Under the pieces are notes generated by a model. It did not search any database. It saw only the letters and a program-made list of their open reading frames with translations, and had not been told where the DNA came from. Both the position numbers and the translations under genes were made by a program. A stretch of 64,000 nt of DNA from Prunella strophiata (Eukaryota; Chordata; Aves; Passeriformes; Prunellidae). Location: contig JAZBQD010000034.1 of assembly GCA_036583965.1 (NCBI GenBank), forward strand, positions 744,001-808,000, in the 5' to 3' direction. Shown here piece after piece: positions 48,645-60,056 of this stretch. How positions within the stretch are numbered: position 1 is the stretch's first letter; the number at the start of each line of letters is the position of its first letter.

Positions 48645-50073
48645 CAGCACATCTCCAGTTGTTGTTACCAGCACAGCTCCAGTTGTTGTTACCAGCACAG
48701 CTCCAGTTGTTGTTACCAGCACAGCTCCAGTTGTTGTTACCAGCACATCTCGAGCTGTTGTTACCAGCACATCTCGAGCTGTTGTTACCAGCACAGCACA
48801 TCTGGAGCTGTTGTTACCAGCACATCTCCAGTTGTTGTTACCAGCACGTCTCAAGCTGTTGTTACCAGCATGTCTCAAGCTGTTGTTACCAGCACATCTC
48901 GAGCTGTTGTTACCAGCACAGCACATCTCCAGTTGTTGTTACCAGCACATCTCGAGCTGTTGTTACCAGCACAGCACATCTCCAGTTGTTGTTACCAGCA
49001 TATCTCAAGCTGTTGTTACCAGCACGTCTGGAGCTGTTGTTACCAGCACATCTCGAGCTGTTGTTACCAGCACATCTCGAGCTGTTGTTACCAGCACAGC
49101 ACATCTCCAGTTGTTGTTACCAGCACATCTCGAGCTGTTGTTACCAGCATATCTCGAGCTGTTGTTACCAGCACATCTCGAGCTGTTGTTACCAGCACAG
49201 CACATCTGGAGCTGTTGTTACCAGCACATCTCGAGCTGTTGTTACCAGCACATCTCGAGCTGTTGTTACCAGCACATCTCGAGCTGTTGTTACCAGCACA
49301 TCTCGAGCTGTTGTTACCAGCACATCTCGAGCTGTTGTTACCAGCACATCTCGAGCTGTTGTTACCAGCACATCTCCAGTTGTTGTTACCAGCACGTCTC
49401 AAGCTGTTGTTACCAGCACAGCACATCTCCAGTTGTTGTTACCAGCACGTCTCAAGCTGTTGTTACCAGCACAGCACATCTCCAGTTGTTGTTACCAGCA
49501 CATCTCGAGCTGTTGTTACCAGCACATCTCGAGCTGTTGTTACCAGCACAGCACATCTCCAGTTGTTGTTACCAGCACAGCACATCTCCAGTGTTGTTAC
49601 CAGCACATCTCGAGCTGTTGTTACCAGCACGTCTCAAGCTGTTGTTACCAGCACAGCACATCTGGAGCTGTTGTTACCAGCACGTCTCAAGCTGTTGTTA
49701 CCAGCACATCTCGAGCTGTGTTACCAGCACAGCTCCAGTTGTTGTTACCAGCACATCTCGAGCTGTTGTTACCAGCACAGCTCCAGTTGTTGTTACCAGC
49801 ACATCTCGAGCTGTGTTACCAGCACAGCTCCAGTTGTTGTTACCAGCACGTCTCAAGCTGTTGTTACCAGCACAGCACATCTGGAGCTGTTGTTACCAGC
49901 ACGTCTCAAGCTGTTGTTACCAGCACAGCACATCTCCAGTTGTTGTTACCAGCACATCTCGAGCTGTTGTTACCAGCACATCTCGAGCTGTTGTTACCAG
50001 CACAGCACATCTCCAGTTGTTGTTACCAGCACATCTGGAGCTGTTGCTACAGCACATCTCGAGCTGTTGTTAC
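48645..50073. repeat. 57-unit minisatellite, 24-bp period with 29-bp variants
   Basis: I parsed 57 units that account for all 1429 bp: 44 of the 24-bp form and 13 of a 29-bp form made by a 5-bp CAGCA insertion. Four units (38, 43, 47, 57) lack one base each. A unit is CAGCAC + ATCT + a four-base core + C/T-type link + TGTTGTTAC. Cores are CGAG (24 units, creating CTCGAG and a CpG), CCAG, GGAG and CAAG. All 13 long units carry CCAG or GGAG, never CGAG or CAAG. A CAAG/long-GGAG/CAAG triplet recurs (units 40-42 and 49-51). All three plus frames are open (up to 629 codons) but run as simple peptide repeats, with frames shifted by each 29-bp unit. I regard them as non-coding. Confidence 0.97.
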
Positions 50074-51505
50074 CGGGGTGCCAAGCCCACAGCCTGGCTC
50101 AGAACTCAGACCTCACTGCAGCTCCCAAAGGCTCCGCTGGAATGTCCCTCGGGTTGCCAGGCTTTGGTGATGTGTCGGTGGCACAGAGGCAGGTCCTCAC
50201 CACGACAAAAGGCAGAGCACCACGCTGGAACACCCGGAATTCTCTGCCTCACGGAACATGCGTGGTTTGGATGGGTTTTCTCACAGATTCCATCTTTCTG
50301 GAGTGGGTTGTGATGCAGATCAGGACTGGGAATTGCTCTCGTGAATGGGATCACTGCGTGAACAGAGCTGCACTCCACAGCCTCAGTTACAGGATCCCAG
50401 ACTAGTACAGAAGGAGGGGAAACCTCACAAGTGGAAGCAGCAAACCCCTGAGTAGGTACTATGGCTGCTCACCACAATTACCCACACCACAGAGCACATC
50501 CCATTTTCCAAAACCACTCCACTTCTCAAGTGAGTGTTAGGCATTTGTAATGGAGCTCCCAGGAGCACCCCTAGCATCCCTGTGTTAACCCTTCAGTCTC
50601 AGAAACATTCTGTGGTATTTGTCACTGAGAAGTCTCCACATCACCAGGGGGACTTTGCTGTGCTGATACTGACTGTTCTGTCTCACTGTATACAAGAGTT
50701 AATGCACAGCTCTACACGTATGTACAAATGTGAACATCAGTGCACTGGGAACCTGGCAGAGGGAACCTGACAATGCAAGTCAAAAACTGAAATTAGTCTG
50801 CAGCATTTCTAAATTAACCTGTTGCCATCTCCTTTCCAAAGCAAGGTGGGTGTAGCATTAAAACAAATCTGCCTCCACCCTTGTCTTCCCCCTGCATTCA
50901 GGATGTTGAGCATTTAAGGCTAGAATTGGAAAGGGATAAAGGATGGGAAAGTGAAAAATTGCCTGCAGTGACCTCTGGAGTATTTCTGCTGTCAGAGACC
51001 AGCAGCCAAATGTCCTTAAGTTATGAGAAAAAGATACAGACACTCCCTGCTTGTGTGCAGATCCATCAGAAAGTACCAGGCTTCTGCATCTCCCTCTGGT
51101 GAGAGGGGATCATCCTCAATGCAGGTCAGTGGGAAACAGACATCTCCACAGAATATCATCCAAATCACTTCAGAGATGCTGGGTACAGCTAAAGCAGGTG
51201 GTACCCAGCGGCTGATAGGTTATAAAAGAGCTTTGATGTGACATTGGGTTTTACCCTGTGAGTATCCTTGTAGATGATTCTGTTTATCCTCCTGACTTAG
51301 GCAAATATGTCCATGATTTATCTTGGTTTTCTTTTTTAATTACAAAATCCCTTTAAAAGCCATTTTCATATCATCATCCTTGCTTGTGATAGAACAGCAA
51401 GTGGGGGGGAGATTCACTTTTACAACACATGTAACAGACTACGCCTTTGTTTTCAAGACCCAAAATAAAATTCAGGTTTTTTCAGCTAAATCAGTTGCTT
51501 TGTAG
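50074..51505. other. unique non-coding sequence
   Basis: No gene is supported. Frames entering from the minisatellite end within about 350 bp. Sequence from 50.4 kb on is ordinary unique DNA of mixed composition up to the LTR target site. Confidence 0.5.
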
Positions 51506-51510
51506 CTGGT
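51506..51510 (+). repeat. target-site duplication, left copy
   Basis: CTGGT directly precedes the LTR's first TG. The identical CTGGT follows the LTR's last CA at 52183-52187. A 5-bp duplication is the length usual for class III (ERVL-type) integrases. Confidence 0.85.
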
Positions 51511-51751
51511 TGTTGGGGGTTGGATTTGTTTGCTTTGTGTCTGTGGATTTTTTTTCTGGTGGGTTGCTAGGGAACTAATTGCTGGGTACTTATGGGTACT
51601 TGACCAAAACAAAAGAGGTGGCCAAACACGAGTTTTGGGGCTGATGCTTTCTGATGATGGGCCATTGAGGCTCACCAATGACATGACACACGACATGATC
51701 CCATTGTGAGATGCTCCACCCAGTGAGGGGTACACCCAGCATTCCTACCCA

Positions 51752-51759
51752 GATAAAAA
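51752..51759 (+). promoter_or_regulatory. TATA-like element of the LTR
   Basis: GATAAAAA, in the context CAGATAAAAAGGGGAGCTGG, lies about 240 bp into the LTR. That is where a U3 promoter would sit. Transcription would start about 25-30 bp downstream, near 51785, and could drive flanking DNA to the right. Confidence 0.45.
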
Positions 51760-52033
51760 GGGGAGCTGGCAGCACCAGGTTATCCTGCTTGCCACTGGAT
51801 TTCTGGAGGAAGACTGGACCCATCTCACCACCACTGGATTTTCTACAGGACCATCTCTACTTCACAGAACTCCATCTGTTACTCCAGGAGGACTCATCTG
51901 GACTGCTTTTAACATCCTGACCAACAGAGTGCCAGGTCACATCCCTGATTCTGTCAGGGTTTTTCTAGGATTTTTGTTTCTTTTGTTTTGCTTGTCTTTC
52001 TGTACTATTACATTGGTATTTTTTAACATTCCT

Positions 52034-52039
52034 AGTAAA
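52034..52039 (+). terminator. polyadenylation-signal-like hexamer of the LTR
   Basis: AGTAAA, a known variant of AATAAA, lies in CCTAGTAAATAACTG about 250-280 bp downstream of the TATA-like element. It would mark the end of the R region. The position is consistent with an LTR, but usage is unproven. Confidence 0.35.
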
Positions 52040-52182
52040 TAACTGTTATTCCTATTCCCAAATCTTTGCCTGAAAGCCCCTAATTGCAAAATATAATAAT
52101 CTGAGGGAAGGGGTTTACATTCTCTATTCCAAGGGAGATTCCAGCTTTTGCTGGCAGATACCTGTCTTTCAAAACCAGGACA

Positions 52183-52187
52183 CTGGT
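52183..52187 (+). repeat. target-site duplication, right copy
   Basis: CTGGT immediately after the terminal CA of the LTR is identical to the copy at 51506-51510. This fixes the right boundary of the insertion. Confidence 0.85.
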
Positions 52188-55100
52188 CTACCCTAGGACA
52201 CCATCCCTTCATAAAAAGTGTCAGTAGATGCCCCAAAGTGGCTGATCCAAGTCCCTGGGTGTGAGCACTCCATGGCCAGCAGTTCCTGCTGGAGAAGGCA
52301 GGAACAGCCCTGGGACACAGCCCTGGGCACAGGACCCCCTGCACCTGGGAGCTGAGCAAGCTCAGCAGGCACCAGATCCTCCTTCTCCTTGGGGAGATTC
52401 CAGAGGAGCAGCCAGAGGGTCCATTCCAAGCCTGGGTCAGGCCAAAAATGTCTCATTAGAGCCAGGGGTGGGTTAGCACCCAGGCAGGAGAAGTGGGGCA
52501 CCTGAGCTGCAGAGACCCAGAGCTGCAGCCATAACCCCCAGTGCCTGTGACAGCAGGGCTGGGGCTGTTTCCAATGTCAAATTATAGAAATCTCTGTGTG
52601 CTTTTGATTGCCCAACCTGCTGTGCATGGGCTCTTGTATTAAACACCAGCTTGCACATTCCACAAAGAGGTTTGGGATTTTTTTCCTGCTTTCTGGGCTG
52701 TCAGAAAGGATTTGGATGAGGTCAGTCTCTGAACACAGAACATTAAGTCTCAACTGAAGGAAGGACACAAAAGCTACAACTCTACTGTACAGCGTGTTGC
52801 ATATTGTGTATATCAGTTTGATTTGTTTTATTACCAACAATTACCAGCTCCAGGCAGGGTGACCTGCTGAACGAGCTGTCTGACACAGTCATTAGTCACA
52901 GCTCAGCAGACATCGGGATAGAGGGGGAATTGGATCCTGGAAAGCAACAGGCACTTATCAAACAGTTGAAAAACCAAAGATTAAGCACAAGCAGCACTGT
53001 GGCTGCCAAGGGGGGAAGAAACCTCCTGAAATCTGGAATGTGTTTCTACTTACTGTCCATCCTAGTAAAATAAAATAATCTCTCATTTGAGCATATGGTT
53101 CTGCTTAGACAAGAAACTGTATATATTGGTCTAAATCCAGAATAGCCCTTCTGACATATTACTCAGTATTAGAAAATCACTACAACCTGCATGCTCTGTA
53201 GCAGTTCCTAATGCTAAGTGCAACAAACTTTCAATAAGCTTCCTCCTCCCTCTCTCCTCCCCAGCTTTCTGTCCTGGACCCATTTCATTCTTCTTTTCTC
53301 AGCTTGATGCCTTTCCTACATCCTTCTCCTTTCTTGTCTCCATCCTGACAGGCATCTCTTAAAGAAGGGATTATGACTTTTCCACATGAAAAGACTTCCA
53401 GCAGCATCCTGGAGTTCCCAGTTTGTGTGGCAGCCTGCTGATTCACAGACTGAGCTTTCAGATGGCAGATACCCCATGGATAATCTGCATGTGTATTTTT
53501 AAGGCCTTTATGTATTTTAACAAATTGCTTAGCTTTTATTTGAGCACAGTCAGAGGGACAGAGGAAACTCCAAGGTTTTGGGGTGCTCAGGTGACAATGG
53601 AGATGGAGTTTCCAATTTCCAAAGTAGATTTTTCTCAGAATGAAGAAGGCTTTGCAGATCATGGCCACTGAATGGAACCTCTCTGAAGAGAAGCTGGTTG
53701 ACATTTCTCTGCCTGTATTTCCCAGCTGAGAATGTATTTTAGGCATGATCCAATATTTCCAGGGGAATACACTGATTTTCAGAAAATGGCATTGTGAAAG
53801 AAATATTGAACTGAAACATTTCAGCGAGATCAAAACATTTGAATGGAGAACGCTCACGATGTAAGAATGGATATGGATGGGAAAGGAGCCTTTGCCAGAA
53901 AACCAGGCAGCTAACTGGGCCTGGGCTGGATCCAGCTCTGTCAGAGATGGATTCATTTCTGCTGGGCTCTTCTGCAGCTCCCAGAGCCCAGCAGCCATGG
54001 GAGGAGGGGGCAGCTCCAGGGTACCTGAGCTGCAATGAAACAAGCTCAGAGCCCTAGGTCCTTGAGCTGTGTCTGCAGCAAAACCTTCCTAAGTGAGCTG
54101 GGAGAGCCCTGCAAACCCTGGCACCAAACACAGCCCAGAGCTGCCCCTCACCCAGCACAGAGTGAAAATCTGACCCACAGCAGGGGCAGAAAATAGCAAT
54201 GGCAAGGGAATGCACCAATATGGCCCCTGAGTCCACTGCTTCTAAGAGCTGAGACTGAAAAGTAGAGTTTTTCCATGAAAAATCACCTTCTTATCTGAGT
54301 AAATGAACATTTACACATATGAGTAGCAGGTAAATACAACTGCATAAAGAAAATGCAAAAATAATTCCTTGGAGTTTTCTTAAAACAGTTTTTTAGCAAA
54401 CCATTGGACTGGCAAAATCCCTCCCACTTCTCGTAAGGGAACAATTCCTTTGGGACCATGTTCTTCTCCGTGGACTAAGAAGTTATTTGCTGAATTTCAT
54501 CCCAGCTCTTAGTTCCTGTTTAATTTGCCACCCACCAATACAAGCCATATCATCTGAGGAAATGGGCAAAATCATCCAGAAAGATGAAAAAAGCTCCAAC
54601 CATTTCAAGACACAGAGAGGAAAGGGGATCTCTTGGGATATCATGACATGAGGTTGGAGCCTTTCTGCACTCCAGGACCCTCAGTCTGTGCCAAGAGAAT
54701 GGATTTTTCCTGCATAGAAAAGATCCCCATAGGTCTCAGCCAAGACCAGGATTTCTGCCAGGGATGAAGGGACCTCAATTACTTGTGCAATCCTGCTAGA
54801 ACAAGCTTCCACTACTGACAAGGCTTCCACAAGGGCTGAGTTTAGAGTGAATGCCTTCAGAACTTCTCAAATAGGGAAAAAAGAGTATTTTGTAGAGTAG
54901 ACACCTTCATTGAAGTAGGGCTGAAACCCACATCTCCCAGGGAGCAGTGCCCAGCAGCAGGAGACAGGCTGGGATCAGGCAGGTGCATCCCACCCCAGGC
55001 AGGGAGCTGCTGAGCAGGCTGGAGAGCAGCTCTGCAGGGAGGGACCTGGGATCTGAAAACACCTCTCACATCACATCACCTCCAAATCCAATGGGATCAG

Positions 55101-58100
55101 AGGAGATTTCCATGAGTGAATGCCAGGCTTTGTTGAAATAATTGCTCTTGTTTGTTTTGGTGAGATGAAGTTCATTTAGGCAAAGTGTACAATAAATTAA
55201 AAACCATTACCAAATGCGGGCTTTTTGACCAAGCAAGGCTGAGTTCAGCCCTTCTCTCACAGTGGAAGAGCCGAGGCACCAGGGGTTTGTTGGCCAGAGC
55301 TCTCTCCTCTGGGAGCAGCACGAGCTGCTCTGTGCCAGGGGCCAAACCCTCCCACGGCTCTGAGCCCCAGCACGCCCCACGGTGCTTCATCCACTCACAA
55401 CCCTGTGCAGAAACCAAACACACCCCAGGCCCCTGGCACTTCAAACCTGTCCCTGACACCTGCTTGGATTGCTCAGGGCTGTGCCCTGGCTGGGGGCCAG
55501 GTGTGAGCTCAGCCCTGCAGCTGGACCCCCCCACACATCACAAATCCTGGCACAGGGCACGCGCCGGCCCCGCCAGCTGCTCTCCTTCCTGCTCCTCCAT
55601 CCATCATCCAGGGGGAGCCAAGGAACCAGCCAGCTGAGGAGAAAAGGGACAAAGTGTAAAGGTGTCAGCAGAGGCACAGAGCAAGGTGGCAACCTGAGAG
55701 CTGCTGGGCAGGGAAAAGCAGCCAGGGCACCTCCTGACCAGGGAGGGAACTTGGATGGAAAAGCCAGGGTGAGGAGGCCAAAGGAAAGGAGCAGGGATGA
55801 AGACTGAGGGAAAAGAGCAGAGCTGCACCTCAGCACAGCCCAGGCTCCTACATCTGTGGATCCTGAGCCTGAGCATCCTCCTGCCACAGGAGAGAGTTCA
55901 GAACGGGGCAGGGCAAAGGCACTGCTTCCCTCTGCCAGGCACACTGCCACCCCTCAGAAATTTCCTGGGGATATCCCTGTTTGGTAGAGTAGCAACAAAT
56001 CAAACTTCCTGTGACAACAGAGCTTGAACAGGGACACTGAGAAGTCAGTAAGGTGATGGAAAACCTGTGGAGGTGTCTCCTCCTTTTGTGCTGAAAGCCA
56101 GCTAAAGCTGACCATCCACAGCAGACAGGTTGTGGATGTGAAAGGTCCTGCACCAGCCACCATGAAAACTGTCACCATTGTCCCACTGTCCCAGCAGGTG
56201 GCAGAGAGCCTTGAGTGGCAGGTAACTGGCTGAAACAAATACCAGGTAAAATCAAGACCAATTGCTACATTTGGCTCTGGTTTTACAAAGCTGTTGTGCT
56301 AAAGGGGCCTCAATCAAAACAGGAGGTATAAAAAACCCAAGATAATTTATTTTAAGGCAAAGTGATGATTTTAAGTAGAGACTGCTGTTGTGTGCTCACT
56401 TCCCCAGCAAAGGACTGGACATGAGGGTTTGGGAAGTAATTTAATCATATCTTACACATTAGTGGAAACAGCAAAGAAAATGGCACAAAGAGAGAAGGTT
56501 CTCTAGTTGGAAAAAACACCACAGCACCCCACTCTCCTCAAAAAAACCCCACACCCAAACAAAAGGAAAACAACCCCAAAAAAATCTCAAACCTTGGCCC
56601 ATGGCCTCAAAGCCATCCCTTCCCTGGCACATCTGTGCTCAGACCACAGACATACCCCTCAGTTCAAGCTGTACTATAAATAAATAAATCAGCCTAGAAA
56701 TCCTGTGATACTGATTTGTATGAACAGTAAAAAGAGAGCAGAGAAAGGGGGACTTGCCTGGCAGCAGGTAAACAACAATCCTGGGGAAAAGCCTGGTCAC
56801 ATCCCCACCCATGTGAGGCTCTGAATAAGCCCCAAGTACTGTCACACCCCACTATAAACCTCAGCACACCTGCCCTGTACAGAGCCTCTAAGATGTCTTT
56901 GCTCCTGCAACCCAAATTTGCTTTTGTCTTCCTCCTTCACAGGCAAACCCCACCATAAAGATGAAGACAATGTGCAAAACTATGGGTGGGGGTATGGAGC
57001 CAAATTAGCACAAATCCTTTCAATATGAGACACAAAACATATGTGGGACCATACTGCCTGGATTGGAAGCACAGGGAGTTCATTTCTATGCCAGGATGTT
57101 AGAAAGTGGATTTTTACCACGTTTCAGAACTTCCTGTTACATAACAAGGAATGGGAGCTGAGTGGGAAGCTCTGGGGTCTCACCCCAACCTGCAGGCACC
57201 TCACTCCTTGGCTTTACACAAAGGAGGAGCAAGACAAATAACACAGAATAAGGGGTTATCCTTCTTATTCAGCTTAAAAGCACAAAGAACCTGAATTATT
57301 GAAAATCACTGGGCCTGATTTATAAATCAGGGTCTGGTGTAGCCCCCTCATCTCCAGCAGCCAGAAAGAATGAACAGCAGGGGAGTGGTTGATTCAAAGA
57401 CCTGGAAGGAAAATACTGATGGATTAAGAGCATCAGGAAGCATCCAGTGTAGTTCCAGTCCAGTTCAGACACCAATGAAAGCCATCAAAATACAACCAAA
57501 TCCATGTTTAATGTGTTAATGTTGAAGGTTAATCAGGGTGCCTGGCATTAGGGGGGAAAAATCACTAGTTGTTCTTGTTTGAAGTAAAAAGAAAAAAGGG
57601 AGAAAAATTACTTGGAAAGGGAATTACATTACATTACATGCAGAAATTTGAGAGCATTTAGAGCTGAGAAAAGAAGCAAGTGTTAAATAGGGGGAGTCCA
57701 AAAAAATTCCCTTCTGTAATCCTCAAATCAGGCCCCTGCACTTTGCCACATTAGAACATCACCAGTGCTCTGTGCAGGTGTCTCAGGAAACGCCTCAGAG
57801 GAGAAAACTGGGTGGAAATACATGTCATAAATACACTTATTTTGTTAATTAATTTGATTTTTATTAAAACATTATATAGATATATGCATATAGAGTATCC
57901 TCAAAGAATAAATTACAATAAGAGCTGTTTGTGCAGTAAAGCATTCTGTTGGAAAGAGCAGCAAATTCTGACACAGCTTTTCTGTCTGAGGATACCAACC
58001 AGGCACTTCTCTGAGTGGTTGGTGTGCAGAACATGAGCTCCAGCTGAAGGATAACATGTGCTATAAATACTGAATAAATATTGGCACCTCTGTTTTATCC

Positions 58101-59975
58101 TTTCTGTCCCACAAATTAATGGGATTTTTTAGGAACTCCTCTGTTGTCAGAGTATGAAATTTCTATCCCTGAATCTCTGCACTGCTGAGCATCTCCACTA
58201 TTTATTTGTACAGTTTTTTGTGTAACTGAGTCACATCAAAAAGGATTTGTGATTCTGGAATAATTATAAAATACACAGCAGAAGCAGCAAAGGCTCACAA
58301 AGTATCATGTAGTGGCAGGGAAAATGCAATGAATTAATATTATTATATTCCAGCTATTTTTTATCTACATTTCTTGAAAAAACTGCTATTAAAGACATAT
58401 TTTCTTCCAGTTGTTTTAGCATCTCCCTCCTCCTGGAACCTCACTTAAGATGTCTGTTTGATTTTCCTCATTTTTGTAATGCTGCAGAAACTTGGCCAAA
58501 GCCCCTTTTCATGTCAGCCAGGTCTGTGTTTTGCAGCTCTTGTGTAGCTGCAGCATTTAGAGGCTGTCCAGTATCCCATGGCAACTGCTCCAAGTTATTA
58601 GCTGCTCTGCAAAGTTGGTGATTCCCTGTCTCATTGAGGAGAAAGAAGCTGGGAGCTGGGAGGTGAAGATGGTTCATTTTATGACCTCTGTCCTTCAAGT
58701 GTTCCATAAAATTATCCTGCTACTTCTGGATGCTGTAAACCCACTCTGCCTGGGTGTGCCTCCAGCTCCCCCTGACCCCAGCACTACCCTCAAGGGAGGC
58801 TCTGCTCCCTCTCCTCCCACCCAGCAACCCAAACCCACCACAGTGCCCACAGCACACAGTGTGTAATCACACAGCCACCCTTGTACCAGTTCTAGAAATA
58901 TTACAGTACAATAATTACTGTTAATTACTAGCAATTTGTACATACACTGAATCACTGAATTTATTCTGTTTACAATTCCTTGGAAGAGTTGCACCCTGTG
59001 GTGGCACAGCACTAAATGGAACTGAGTCGCTGGGGCACTGCTGGGGTCTTTTCCCAGAACACAAAGTATCCCCAGAGCAATCCCTGTGCCTCACTCCACA
59101 TCTTTATCCACCAGAATATTCTGGAGTTGCATGGCCTCTCCATTTGCTCCTCAGATGCTCCATTTGTGTAGCGGCTTTGTCCCTACAAACCCCCCAGCCC
59201 CAGACTCCCCTGCCCCTGCACGCTTTGGAGCTCTATTTTCACTCACAATTAACTTTAACAACTTATCACTCATCCACACTGGGCTTAAAGTTTTATGTTT
59301 AGTTTTATGTAAAGTTATATTCACTCCCCCCGAGCCAACTCCAGCACCTCTTTAAAGTTCAGCCAATTTTCCTTCATAGGCCATTTTCTAATAAACAGTG
59401 CCAGTCTACTGCACTTAATCTGTTCCGCATTTTATCTGATTGGAAGCTTTTGAAGCTTAATTCACCTGTTTTTACATCAGACCTCCTACCACGGATCAAA
59501 CTGGAAACAGCAACCCCTCTCTGCCTTGAGTGGGTCACAAAATGTCTTCCCAACACAGAAAATCCAAACAGTTCTCTTCAATATCTTTATCCATTGTTTG
59601 CAACAGAACAGTCCCAACACACTAAATAAAGGGAATTTATTTATATTTATAACATACTGAGAAGTTTTGTGTAAATGCAGTACAAACCATGTAAAGGTGG
59701 CAACCTCATCAAGTCACTATTCTGGATTCCTGCAATCTACCAGCTCTGGGTAAATAATTTTCTATTAAAAAAATCATTGCCCCAGAAATCCCTCATTAAA
59801 CAAGGAATTACCCAGACAGGAATACACCACCCAGCAGTTAATTCTCATTTTTCTACAAGGAAAACATTTCTATTTTCTACAAGGATCTGGGCGAAGTTTG
59901 CTGAGTACCAGTCCTGGCCTGTACCCCAGGCCCCCTGGGATGCCCTTTGCTCCCTCCTGTGCTGTGGGGAGAAGT
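52188..59975. other. unique non-coding sequence
   Basis: No gene, RNA or transposon could be supported across 7.8 kb. A pyrimidine-rich stretch lies at 53239-53342. A 252-codon minus frame spans 53285-54043 without recognisable motifs (see findings). The 57,590-58,400 part is AT-rich with a short TTACA triplication near 57625. Frames at 55.4-56.0 kb are GC-rich chance frames. Confidence 0.5.
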
Positions 59976-60056
59976 CAGAGAATCCCAGAGTTACTGAGGC
60001 TGGAAAAGACCTCCAGGACCATCGAGCCCAAGCTGTCCAACCCAAACTCAGGCCCC
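59976..60056 (-). mobile_element. short CR1 LINE 3'-end fragment
   Basis: AGAGAATCCCAGAGTTACTG, AGGCTGGAAAAGACCTCCAG, GACCATCGAGCCCAAGCTGT and CCAACCCAAACTC follow the reverse complement of a CR1 terminus of the GGAAAAGACCTCNNNGATCATCGAG type. It is only about 80 bp long and is a different subfamily from the GGAAGGGACC-type copies. The CpG in ATCGAG is retained. Confidence 0.75.

Larger units (their letters stand above)
51511..52182 (+). mobile_element. solo LTR of an endogenous retrovirus (ERVL-like)
   Basis: A 672-bp element starts TGTTGGGGGTTGG and ends AACCAGGACA, with TG...CA termini flanked by a perfect 5-bp duplication (CTGGT). Inside, a TATA-like GATAAAAAGG at 51752 and an AGTAAA polyadenylation-like signal at 52034 are in the order expected of a plus-strand LTR. 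A T-rich segment with TTTTTCTAGGATTTTTG and the CTGTTATTCCTATTCCC stretch resemble songbird LTRs as I remember them. No internal gag/pol/env sequence or second LTR is present, so it is a solo LTR left by recombination. The duplication length favours the ERVL class over ERVK (usually 6 bp). Family naming would need a repeat-library match. Confidence 0.85.
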
